Shown piece after piece: positions 25,921-34,052 of a stretch of DNA of 64,000 nt (the first letter of the stretch is position 1; each line of letters starts with the position of its first letter). Source of the stretch: an uncultured Burkholderiales bacterium. Lineage in GTDB: Bacteria; Pseudomonadota; Gammaproteobacteria; Burkholderiales; Burkholderiaceae_C. The position numbers and the translations under genes are program-made. The notes below the pieces were generated by a model. It saw nothing but the letters and a program-made list of their open reading frames with translations. It was not told the DNA's origin and ran no database searches. The stretch spans positions 1-64,000 of the forward strand of contig CAIZHQ010000007.1 in assembly GCA_903932865.1 (NCBI GenBank), given 5' to 3'.

Positions 25921-26700
25921 TCAAGCTCCCAAATAAGCGGCAATCACGGCCGGATGACTTTGAACTTCGGTCGAACTGCCTTGGGCCAATACCCGGCCTT
26001 GGGCCATGCAAATGACCCGATCGGCCACGGCACTGACCAGGGACATGTCGTGTTCCACCATGACCACGGTGATGCCCAGTTCGCTGCGGATGTCATCGAT
26101 CCAGAAGGCCAGCTCACGCGTTTCTTCAGGGTTCAGGCCCGAGGCCGGTTCATCCAGAAACAAGAGTTCAGGCTGGGCGCACAAGGCACGACCGAGCTCC
26201 ACCACTTTGCGCACGCCATAAGGCAGGCCAGCAATGGGCGCATGTCGCCAGGGTGTGAGGTCCAGAAAGTCGATGATTTTTTCCACTTCGGTGTGGGCCG
26301 CCTCTTCGAGTCGGGTCAGGGCCGGTGTGCGCAAAACTTGTTGCCACCAATGGCCCTGAAAGAAGCGATGGCGACCGAGCAAAAGGTTGTCCAGCACCGT
26401 GGCCGCTTCGAACAGCTCAATGTTCTGGAAGGTGCGCGCAATGCCAAGGGAGGCAATTTGGTGGCGCTGCATTTGGGTCAGGTCTTGACCCTTGAAGTGG
26501 ATTTGTCCGCCACTGGGGTCGAACACGCGGGTGACCGCATTGAGCAGCGAGGTTTTGCCAGCGCCATTGGGGCCGATCACGGCCAGCACTTCGCCGGGCC
26601 TGACGTCCAGGCTCAAATCGGCAATGGCTTGCACGCCGCCAAAAGTGAGAGACAGTTTGTCCACTGTCAGCAGCGGGGGGGTGGCGTTGGATGTTTTCAA
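25921..26700 (-). CDS. ABC importer ATPase, LivG type (second system)
   Basis: A 259-aa ATPase with Walker A GPNGAGKT, the LivG segment LGIARTFQNIELFEAATVLDNLLLGRH, Walker B LLFLDEPASGLNPEET and VVMVEHDMSLVS. It overlaps the LivM stop by ATGA. It forms the motor with LivF of the same cluster. It is more like the textbook LivG than the copy at 7.4-8.2 kb because it lacks the long N-terminal tail. Confidence 0.93.
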   Translation of the reverse strand: MKTSNATPPLLTVDKLSLTFGGVQAIADLSLDVRPGEVLAVIGPNGAGKTSLLNAVTRVFDPSGGQIHFKGQDLTQMQRHQIASLGIARTFQNIELFEAATVLDNLLLGRHRFFQGHWWQQVLRTPALTRLEEAAHTEVEKIIDFLDLTPWRHAPIAGLPYGVRKVVELGRALCAQPELLFLDEPASGLNPEETRELAFWIDDIRSELGITVVMVEHDMSLVSAVADRVICMAQGRVLAQGSSTEVQSHPAVIAAYLGA

Positions 26701-27773
26701 CGGTAACGCTCCGATTTCATATAACGCTTGTTGCGCTTGAAAGTGTCTTTTCGGTAAATCGGAAAAGATTCCAGCAGGCTGCGGATCTTGAGCCAGCGGC
26801 CGTTCAGACCCATGGGCTCAAACAGCACAAAAAGGGCCAGTACCAAGCCAAAGATGAAGGTCTCCAGGCCGAACTGTTTGGCCACGCTGTCGGGCAAAAA
26901 CGGTTTGATGCGGGAGATGGCGGTGGGCAGGGAACTGATGAGAATGGCCCCCAGCACCGCGCCGCGCAAACTGCCCAGGCCGCCAATCACAACCATGAGC
27001 ACAAGCTCCAGAGACAGCAGCAAGGTGAAGCCATCGGGCGTGAGGTATTTCAGGTGGTGTGCCAGCATGCTGCCCGCCAGCCCGGTGATGCCCGCTGACA
27101 AGGCAAAAGCACCTGCCTTCATGCGCTCGACCGGGATGCCCAAGGCGTAAGAGGCCGCTTCGGATTCACGCACGCCGATCAGGGCGCGGCCCATGCCCGA
27201 TCGCAAGATGTTGAGCAAGACCACCAGCACCAGCACCAGCGTGATCAGACAGAAATAATAAAAAGCCTTGGAGCCGCTCAGCGACAGGCCCAGAAAGACG
27301 GGATCGTTCACCGCCAGGCCGGTAAAACCGCCGGTGACCGAGCTCCAGTGGCCGATGATTTGCTCGACGATGATGGCGAACGCCATGGTCACCATGGCCA
27401 GGTAGAGACCGGAGACGCGGATAGCGGGAATGCCCACCAGCAAACCGGCAGCGGCGCTGAGCAGTGCGGCCATCACCATGGAGACCGGCAAGGGCACGCC
27501 TTTGGACAGGAACCAGGCGTGGCCGTAGGCCCCAATCGCAATGAAGGCGGCATGACCCAAGGACACCTGTCCGGTCAGGCCGGTCAGCGACATCAAGCCC
27601 AGGCTGGCCACGCACAGTATGAAGACATAGGCCATCTCGCCGAGCACGAAAGGCGTCATGAACCAGGGCAGGGCACACAAGCCCAGCAGCAGCAAGGCAT
27701 AAAGGTTGCGGTCAAAGGGGCTGCGCCACAGGGCGAAGCCTTCGCGGTATTGGGTGTGGTAATCAAAACGCAT
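26697..27773 (-). CDS. ABC importer permease, LivM type (second system)
   Basis: A 358-aa permease with about ten membrane segments. The hallmark SLTGLTGQVSLGHAAFIAIGAYGHAWFL and the EAA-like GVRESEAASYALGIPVERMKAGAFALSAGITGLAGSML are clear. A hydrophilic N-terminal stretch (MRFDYHTQYREGFALWRSPFDR) precedes the first helix. It lies 20 bp after the LivH gene. Confidence 0.92.
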   Translation of the reverse strand: MRFDYHTQYREGFALWRSPFDRNLYALLLLGLCALPWFMTPFVLGEMAYVFILCVASLGLMSLTGLTGQVSLGHAAFIAIGAYGHAWFLSKGVPLPVSMVMAALLSAAAGLLVGIPAIRVSGLYLAMVTMAFAIIVEQIIGHWSSVTGGFTGLAVNDPVFLGLSLSGSKAFYYFCLITLVLVLVVLLNILRSGMGRALIGVRESEAASYALGIPVERMKAGAFALSAGITGLAGSMLAHHLKYLTPDGFTLLLSLELVLMVVIGGLGSLRGAVLGAILISSLPTAISRIKPFLPDSVAKQFGLETFIFGLVLALFVLFEPMGLNGRWLKIRSLLESFPIYRKDTFKRNKRYMKSERYR

Positions 27774-27793
27774 CGGTGGGGTTCTTTCTTGGT

Positions 27794-28690
27794 TCAGACG
27801 CGCCGGCCATGGGCTTCACCCAGCAAGCCATGGGGTCGCACAATGAGCACCGCGATCAGCACCAGGTAGGCCACGATGTCTTTGGTGCCGTCGGGCATGT
27901 ACACCCCGGCGTACTGTTCGATGAGGCCAATCAGAAGTCCGCCCACAATCGCCCCCGGAATGCTGCCAAAGCCGCCCAACACCAGGGCTGATAAGGCCTT
28001 GAGGGTGACAAACCACAAGCTGATGTCCACCAAGGTGATGGGCGCCAACAGCACGCCTGCAAAGGCCGCTGTGACACCGCCCAGGGCCCAGACCATGGAG
28101 TTGACGCGCTTGACGCGCACACCGTTCAGGTAAGCGGCCAGCTGGTTTTGTGAAGCCGCCTGCATGGCCACACCGAGTCGGGTGAATCGGAAAAAGAAGA
28201 ACAGCACCAAGGTCACCATCATGGACACGCCCAGAATGACCAGTTGCAAGTTGGCGATCGACAGGCCGGCCAATTGCGTGCTTTGCTGGCTCCAGGGTGT
28301 GGGGTAGTTGCGTGACTCAGAGCCAAACAGCATGCTCACAGCACCCCGGATCATGAAGGCCAGTGCAATGGTCAGCATCACGCCTGCAAATTGCGGTTGG
28401 CCTGCAATGCGACGAATGACCAAGGCATCCAGTGCAAAAGCAAACAGGGCCACACCCAGCACGGTGATCATCAAGGCCAGCCAAAACGGCAAGCCCCACA
28501 CCGTGATCAAGCCCCAGGCACTGAAGGCCGAGACCACCAGCAAGTCCCCATGGGCAAAGTTGAGCACTTCGGTGGCTTTGTAAATCAGCACAATGCCCAG
28601 CGCCACCAGCGCATAGATGGCCCCCACGGCGATGCCGTTGACGGTCAGCTGGGCAAAGGTTAGCCAAAAATCATTCATGGCGTTTTCCAT
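27794..28690 (-). CDS. ABC importer permease, LivH type (second system)
   Basis: A permease of up to 298 aa with LivH features: NGIAVGAIYALVALGIVLIYKATEVLNFAHGDLLVV near the N-terminus and GGFGSIPGAIVGGLLIGLIEQYAGVYM near the C-terminus. The start overlaps the end of the HxlR gene by up to 20 bp; an ATG at 28678 (MNDFWLTFAQ) is an alternative. The regulator is therefore inside the operon it probably controls. Confidence 0.91.
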   Translation of the reverse strand: MENAMNDFWLTFAQLTVNGIAVGAIYALVALGIVLIYKATEVLNFAHGDLLVVSAFSAWGLITVWGLPFWLALMITVLGVALFAFALDALVIRRIAGQPQFAGVMLTIALAFMIRGAVSMLFGSESRNYPTPWSQQSTQLAGLSIANLQLVILGVSMMVTLVLFFFFRFTRLGVAMQAASQNQLAAYLNGVRVKRVNSMVWALGGVTAAFAGVLLAPITLVDISLWFVTLKALSALVLGGFGSIPGAIVGGLLIGLIEQYAGVYMPDGTKDIVAYLVLIAVLIVRPHGLLGEAHGRRV

Positions 28691-29615
28691 TGGATGTCGG
28701 GAAGGAAACTTCCCAGGGGTTCAGGTTTTGGTGACAGTGATCGCAAGCCACCATGGGTAAGAAGCGGTGTTGACACGCGCGGTGGCGGGGGCGAATCGAA
28801 CTTTGTTCGTGCAAATGCGATTCACTGGCCCAGTTGGACAGGCACACGATGTAGCCAAACAGATCCCGGCTGCTGGGGGTCAGCCGGTACAGCCTGCGGC
28901 GGGCATCCTGTCCATCGGTTTCGCAGCTGAGCAAGTGGGACTCGACCATGTCCGAGAGGCGGCGCGACAGAACTTTGGGCCCGATGCCGAGCACATGGGT
29001 GATTTGGTCAAAGTAATGACAACCGAGCACCACCGCCGTGAGGATCAACAAACTCCAGCGGTCAACGCGCAAACCCAGACTCATGTCGCGGGCCTCCCGC
29101 ACGGACATCCGTGGGGTGCGAAGCCCCTGCAGCGGTTGGTGTCGCAAGCGGGGATTGGGCACGAGGCTGTAGTCCAGGTCCTTCATGCTGATCTCTTCAC
29201 CGCAGGCTTTGCAGCACAGCACTGGATTGAAGTGGTGTTGACAAGTTTGGTGGAAAAGTTTTTTGGGCAGGTCTTGCGCGCGCTTGCCCCATTTCTTTTC
29301 CCAGGCCCAAATCATCAGGGTGGCGTCGTACAAACCCAAGCCTTTGCGGGTCAGGTGGTATTCATGACGGGGGGGGTTGTCCTGGTACAGGCGTGGCTTG
29401 ATGACCCCGATTTGCACCAAAGAGCGCAAACGGTCTGACAAAGTGGGGCGGGGAAAGTTGGAAAAGCTTTGAAGCTCGTCGAACCGTCGAATCCCCAGAA
29501 AAGCCGACAGCATGACCTGCACCGTCCAGCGGTCACCCAAGACCTTCAGGCCGTGGCTGAGCGTGCTGGATGCCAGCGCGGCATGCGTCAGTTCCAGGTC
29601 GGGGTTGCTGACCAT
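28671..29615 (-). CDS. Tandem HxlR-type winged-helix regulator with duplicated Cys/His motifs
   Basis: A 314-aa protein with two HxlR-like winged helices. The first spans about residues 18-110 (LKVLGDRWTVQVMLSAFLG...LSDRLRSLVQIGVI); the second about 178-262 (LRVDRWSLLILTAVVLG...LSRRLSDMVESHLL). Each is followed by the same C-x-H-x7-C-x2-C motif, at Cys125/His127/Cys135/Cys138 and Cys281/His283/Cys291/Cys294, which looks like a zinc site. Usual HxlR proteins have one domain of about 110-150 aa and act as dimers, so this may be a fused pseudo-dimer. It lies 30 bp after the thiolase and probably regulates this cluster. Confidence 0.85.
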   Translation of the reverse strand: MVSNPDLELTHAALASSTLSHGLKVLGDRWTVQVMLSAFLGIRRFDELQSFSNFPRPTLSDRLRSLVQIGVIKPRLYQDNPPRHEYHLTRKGLGLYDATLMIWAWEKKWGKRAQDLPKKLFHQTCQHHFNPVLCCKACGEEISMKDLDYSLVPNPRLRHQPLQGLRTPRMSVREARDMSLGLRVDRWSLLILTAVVLGCHYFDQITHVLGIGPKVLSRRLSDMVESHLLSCETDGQDARRRLYRLTPSSRDLFGYIVCLSNWASESHLHEQSSIRPRHRACQHRFLPMVACDHCHQNLNPWEVSFPTSNGKRHE

Positions 29616-29645
29616 GATTTCACCAGAGCTTATGGAGGAGGGCGT

Positions 29646-30845
29646 TCAGACGCGCTCAACCACCATGGCCACCGCCAAGCCGGCGGCGCCACACAGGCTG
29701 ATGACAGCACGGCGTGCTTGCCGGGCTTCCAGTTCGTCCAGTGCCATGCCCACGAGGGTGCTGCCAGTGGAGCCCATGGCATGGCCCAGGGCAATGGCAC
29801 CGCCATTGACATTGAGCTTGCTGTGAGGAACGTCCAGGTGTTTCATGTAATGCAGCATCAAGGCGGCAAAGGACTCATTCACCTCAAACAGATCAATGTC
29901 ATGCACTGCCAGGCCCGCCAGGGCCAGGGCCTTTTCAGTGGCTTGCACCGCGCCTGTCAGGGCCAGGGTGCGGTCCACGCTCACCGTGGCGGTGGCCAGG
30001 ATGCGTGCTCGGGCTTTCAGCCCCAAGCGCTGTGCAGCAGCAGGACTGGCAAGCAGAACGGCCGAGGCACCATCGGCCATGGTGGGGGAGTTGCCTGCGT
30101 GCTGCACATGGTCAATGCGGCTCAGCCCATAGCGTTGGCACATGAGCTTGTCGATGCCGTATTTCTCTGCCATGGCTGCGAAGGAAGGGGACAGCTGGCC
30201 CAGACTCTCGAGTGTGGTTTGTGCCCTGGGCGTTTCGTCTTGTGCCAGCAGCACACCGCCATCGGCATCCAGTACGGGCATGACCGAACGGTAGCGACCG
30301 GATTGCAAAGCCGCCACGGCACGTTGCTGGGAAGCCAGCGCATAGGCGTCGCATTGGGCGCGGTCAAAACCTTCGAGTGAGGCAATCGTGTCGGCGGAAA
30401 TGCCAATGGGCACCAGCGTGGTCTGCTGCTGGAACTCGAAGTCGTGTGTCAGAGGACCTTGGTCAGACGCCATGGGCACGCGCGACATCATCTCCACCCC
30501 CCCACCCACAGCCAAGCTGTCGTTGTCCATCGCCTGCTGCGCAGCCAGGTGAACAGCGCTCAGGCCTGAGGCGCAATAGCGGTTGATGCTCAGCCCGGGC
30601 ACCTGATCGCTCCAGCCAGCCCGCACCAGGGCGAGTTTGGCGATGTTGGCACCTTGATCGGCCGTTTGCGTGACACAGCCGATGATGGCGTCACTCACCT
30701 GGGCCGTATCGATGCCGGTTTGCTGGGCCAGTGCCTTGAGTTGCCTGGCCAGCAAATCCACGGGTTTGAGGCTGCGCAGCGCGCCTTTGTCATTGCCTCT
30801 CCCACGGGGGGTACGCAGGGCTTCGATGATGAGAGCTTGGCTCAT
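29646..30845 (-). CDS. Thiolase (acetyl-CoA acyltransferase)
   Basis: A 399-aa classical thiolase. The nucleophile is Cys91 (NRYCASGLSAVHLAAQQ), His355 is in GGAIALGHAMGSTGS, and Cys385 is in SLCGAAG. The start is the ATG giving MSQALIIEALRTPRG; the longer frame reads antisense-like sequence across the membrane-protein gene. The start overlaps the stop of the steroid-reductase-fold gene. It would cleave 3-ketoacyl-CoA to a shortened acyl-CoA and acetyl-CoA. Confidence 0.93.
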   Translation of the reverse strand: MSQALIIEALRTPRGRGNDKGALRSLKPVDLLARQLKALAQQTGIDTAQVSDAIIGCVTQTADQGANIAKLALVRAGWSDQVPGLSINRYCASGLSAVHLAAQQAMDNDSLAVGGGVEMMSRVPMASDQGPLTHDFEFQQQTTLVPIGISADTIASLEGFDRAQCDAYALASQQRAVAALQSGRYRSVMPVLDADGGVLLAQDETPRAQTTLESLGQLSPSFAAMAEKYGIDKLMCQRYGLSRIDHVQHAGNSPTMADGASAVLLASPAAAQRLGLKARARILATATVSVDRTLALTGAVQATEKALALAGLAVHDIDLFEVNESFAALMLHYMKHLDVPHSKLNVNGGAIALGHAMGSTGSTLVGMALDELEARQARRAVISLCGAAGLAVAMVVERV

Positions 30846-31816
30846 GCGTTGTCCTTGGGTTGAGATGTCTTGGCCTTCAGGCGCGGAAAAAAGGCCGGCA
30901 CATTGGCGCAATAGTCTGCATAGCCGGGTTTGCTTTTGGCCATGTGCCGTTCCATGAGCGAGGTGGCAGACCCTTTGTTCATGAACCAGGTCACATAGGC
31001 CAACGGGAACAGGGACAGCCAGCCCCAAGGATGGGACAGCGCGAACACGCCATAACCCCACCACATGCAGGTTTGACCAAAATAGTTGGGGTGGCGTGTC
31101 AGAGCCCACAAGCCCGTGTTGAGCAATTGGGACTTGTCTGTGCGCAGGCGTTTGAACCGGCTCAGCTGCCAGTCCGCACCGGCTTCGAAGACAAAACCGA
31201 CCCACCAGACCAAAGCCCCTGCCACATGCCAAAAGCCAATGGGGCCGGAAGAGGTCATGCCAAACAACAAGGGAATGGCCCACACCCAGATCACCACGCC
31301 TTGCAGCAAAAAGACCTGGAAATAACTCCACCACCAAAAGCGTGTGCCCGAGCGTTGACGCCAGCGGGCGTAGCGCGGGTCTTCACCGTGCGGCAGATTG
31401 CGCCACAGAATGTAGAGCGAATAACGGCCAAAGCCCACGGTGGTCATGGCCAGCAAGAGCAGATGCGAATCCTGCCCGTCAGCCCCCAAATGCTGGTAAA
31501 GCCACCAGGGTGCGGCCAGCAACAGCAGGCCGTAGGCGATGTCCATGATGCTGGCATCGCGTTTGACCAGGCTGATGACCCACACCACGGTCAACCCCAG
31601 CCACAGCCACAGGCCTAACTGCAAAAAATCAGCCAAAAAGTCCGTTGCCAGTTGGCCGCTGGCCGCCACAGCTGCCACCGCCAGGGGCAGCACTGGGTAG
31701 GCCCGGTCAATCCAGCGGATGTTGTCGCGCGGCATGGCCCACAGCCACACGGCGGCGAGCAAGGCCCAGGCCAGCAGCAAATGTTGGCTGTGTTGCTGCC
31801 ATAGGGACTGGATCAT
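30842..31816 (-). CDS. DUF1295 / steroid 5-alpha-reductase-fold membrane enzyme
   Basis: A 324-aa polytopic protein of the DUF1295 family, whose C-terminal domain resembles steroid 5-alpha reductases and isoprenylcysteine methyltransferases. The diagnostic region is LLNTGLWALTRHPNYFGQTCMWWGYGVFAL, followed by MNKGSATSLMERHMAKSKPGYADYCANVPAFFP. Eight to nine hydrophobic segments are visible. Relatives reduce activated double bonds of lipids with NADPH, so reduction of an enone in a terpenoid or sterol-like intermediate would fit. It overlaps both neighbours by ATGA. Confidence 0.85.
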   Translation of the reverse strand: MIQSLWQQHSQHLLLAWALLAAVWLWAMPRDNIRWIDRAYPVLPLAVAAVAASGQLATDFLADFLQLGLWLWLGLTVVWVISLVKRDASIMDIAYGLLLLAAPWWLYQHLGADGQDSHLLLLAMTTVGFGRYSLYILWRNLPHGEDPRYARWRQRSGTRFWWWSYFQVFLLQGVVIWVWAIPLLFGMTSSGPIGFWHVAGALVWWVGFVFEAGADWQLSRFKRLRTDKSQLLNTGLWALTRHPNYFGQTCMWWGYGVFALSHPWGWLSLFPLAYVTWFMNKGSATSLMERHMAKSKPGYADYCANVPAFFPRLKAKTSQPKDNA

Positions 31817-33051
31817 GCTTGTCCTGACTCCACCACAAAACTCACCACCGTGGCGCAGGAGCCGCCGATGTTCAGGGTTTGGATGCGCTTGGCGCCTTCA
31901 ATCTGACAGGCCCCGGCTTGGCCGGTGACTTGGCGCGTGGCATCCCACAGCATCCGCGTACCGGTGGCGCCCACCGGGTGGCCACAGCCAATCAGGCCGC
32001 CACTCATGTTCACGGGGCAGCGTCCCCCTGGGGCAATCGTGCCGTCTTCGACCGCTTGCCAGCTTTGGCCGGGAGCCGTCAGGCCCAGGTGGTCAATGGC
32101 CATGTATTCGGTGGTGGTGAAGCAGTCGTGGGTTTCGATGCCGCTCATGGCGTCAATGCCCGACACACCGGCACGGCGCCAGGCGTCTTCGATGGTTTGC
32201 CGTACATGGGGGAACACAAAGGGCTGGCCCTGGCTGCGTTCGATTTTGTCGCGCAGGCGCAGACCCGCGTTGCGGTGACCCCAGCCCGCAATGCGGGCAA
32301 GTGTGTCCAGGCCGTGGCCGCGTTTTTGGGCATAGGCCTGTGCAAAACGGGCGGAAGCCAGCACCACGGCGCAGGCCCCGTCGGTGATCTGGCCGCAGTC
32401 TTGGCGGCGTGTGCCGGGTTCGATGATCGGGTTGGCCTCGTCGTCATCGGTGAAGCTCAGTGCATCGAATTGCCAAGCGCGGGTTTGTGCCAGCGGGTTG
32501 CGTTTGGCGTTGCCATAGTTGATTTCGGAAATGCGGTTCAGGTGCTTGCGGTCCAGGCCGTAGCGCCGCTCATATTCTTGAGCCAGCAAGCCAAAAGCGG
32601 CGGGCCACATGTAGGTGCAGTCAATGTCTTCGTGCCCCTGCCAGGCCGCAGCGTTCTGGTTGACCGAGGCCACATTGCCCGAGGTGTTTTTGAATTCTTC
32701 GACGCCCATCACCAACACACAGTCGTAACGGCCCGCTTCGATTTCGGCCATGGCCGCCAGCACACCCAGGGACGAAGATGCGCAGGCGCCCTCATGGCGC
32801 ATGGCGGGCACGCCCCAGAGTTCGGGGGTCATTTGCGCCACCATGGAGCCCAAGTGGGCTTGCTGGCGTTGCAGTTCGCCAAAGGCATTGCCCACATGGA
32901 TGCTCTCGATGGCCGAGGTGTCCAAGCCTGCGTTGTTCAGCACGCCTTGCGTGGCTTCTTGCACCATGTCAGAAATGTCCTGACCCTGACGCGACCAGGA
33001 CTTGGCAAAGTCGGACTGGTAGCCGCCCAAAATGTAAACGGGTGCGCTCAT
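31813..33051 (-). CDS. SCP-x-like thiolase
   Basis: A 412-aa thiolase-fold enzyme. The likely nucleophile is Cys90 (HEGACASSSLG), the second motif is ETHDCFTTTEYMA (HDCF in place of HDAF), and NMSGGLIGCGHPVGATG closes the active site. These are SCP-x-type features associated with thiolysis of branched or ring-bearing CoA esters. Unlike the thiolase at 12-13 kb it has no OB-fold partner gene next to it. It overlaps the nitronate-monooxygenase-like gene by ATGA. Confidence 0.9.
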   Translation of the reverse strand: MSAPVYILGGYQSDFAKSWSRQGQDISDMVQEATQGVLNNAGLDTSAIESIHVGNAFGELQRQQAHLGSMVAQMTPELWGVPAMRHEGACASSSLGVLAAMAEIEAGRYDCVLVMGVEEFKNTSGNVASVNQNAAAWQGHEDIDCTYMWPAAFGLLAQEYERRYGLDRKHLNRISEINYGNAKRNPLAQTRAWQFDALSFTDDDEANPIIEPGTRRQDCGQITDGACAVVLASARFAQAYAQKRGHGLDTLARIAGWGHRNAGLRLRDKIERSQGQPFVFPHVRQTIEDAWRRAGVSGIDAMSGIETHDCFTTTEYMAIDHLGLTAPGQSWQAVEDGTIAPGGRCPVNMSGGLIGCGHPVGATGTRMLWDATRQVTGQAGACQIEGAKRIQTLNIGGSCATVVSFVVESGQA

Positions 33052-34052
33052 TGGAAACTCCTTTGGGGATAGGGCAGGGCTTGTAAACGCTGCGTGGCGG
33101 TGGTGTATTCAAGGGCCAGTTGCTCCACGATGCTGGCCATGGAGGCGGTTTGGTGGATGGTGCCCAGGCCCTGGCCTGCTGCCCAAACATCCAACCATTT
33201 CTTGCCTGCAAAGGAAGCACTGCTGTCGTATTGGCGGGAAGGGGCATCGGGCATGTTGTCCGGGTCCAGGCCGTTCAGCCGAAGCGAGGGCTTGAGCCAG
33301 CTGGCCAATGTGCCGGTCACCCCTGCGCTGACGATCAGGTCGTCCACGGTGCTGTCGACAACCATTTGTTTGTAGGCCTCGGGCGCCATGCTTTCGGTGG
33401 CCGGAATGAAGCGCGTGCCCATGTACACATAATCGGCCCCCGCTGCGATGGCCCCAGCAATGCCCCAGCCGTCGCTGATGCCACCGCCCAAAACCACTTC
33501 GCCATCGAAGAACTCGCGGATGGCGCTGACAAAAGCAAACGGCGACAAAAAGCCGGTGTGTCCCCCTGCACCAGCCGAGACGCAAGCCAGGCCATCGGCC
33601 CCGGCCTTGACGGCTTTTTGGGCCAGCGTCAGGTTGATGACGTCGGCAAACACACGGCCGCCATAGCCATGCACCACTTCGATGGCGGGTTTGGGGCTGC
33701 CCAAAGCCGTGACCACCACCGGCGGTTGGTAGCGGGCAATCAATTCCAAGTCTTGCGTCAAGCGGGTGTTGGACGAGTGGGTGACGAGGTTGGCACACCA
33801 GGGGCCTACCGTGTCTGCGCCTTGCACATCACGGGCGGCCGCCAGGCCTTCGGTGATGGTTTTCATCCACGCGTCGAGTTTGTCGATGGGCCGTGCATTG
33901 GGGGTGGGAAAGGCCCCCACAATGCCAGCCTTGCAAGCGGCCATCACCATCTCGGGGCCCGAGATCAAAAACATCGGTGCAGCAAACACCGGCAGTCTCA
34001 GAGGCAAGCGCGGGTGGGTCATGCGACCGGGGGTCATGTCTTCGTGGGTCAT
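33048..34052 (-). CDS. Nitronate monooxygenase-family FMN protein
   Basis: A 334-aa TIM-barrel FMN protein of the 2-nitropropane dioxygenase group. Motifs include LPVFAAPMFLISGPEMVMAACKAG at the N-terminus, AGAGGHTGFLSPFAFVSAIREFF, and the phosphate-binding GGGISDGWGIAGAIAAGADYVYMGTRFIPATES. Homologues in CoA-catabolic clusters are often not true nitronate oxidisers and may be enoyl reductases or reactive-nitro detoxifiers. It overlaps both neighbouring genes by ATGA. Confidence 0.88.
   Translation of the reverse strand: MTHEDMTPGRMTHPRLPLRLPVFAAPMFLISGPEMVMAACKAGIVGAFPTPNARPIDKLDAWMKTITEGLAAARDVQGADTVGPWCANLVTHSSNTRLTQDLELIARYQPPVVVTALGSPKPAIEVVHGYGGRVFADVINLTLAQKAVKAGADGLACVSAGAGGHTGFLSPFAFVSAIREFFDGEVVLGGGISDGWGIAGAIAAGADYVYMGTRFIPATESMAPEAYKQMVVDSTVDDLIVSAGVTGTLASWLKPSLRLNGLDPDNMPDAPSRQYDSSASFAGKKWLDVWAAGQGLGTIHQTASMASIVEQLALEYTTATQRLQALPYPQRSFQ

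Noticed and set aside
30846-31337. Upstream extension of the classical thiolase frame to 563 aa
   Set aside because: The extra part is the out-of-frame reading of the DUF1295 membrane gene; the thiolase begins at its standard MSQALIIEALRTPRG.
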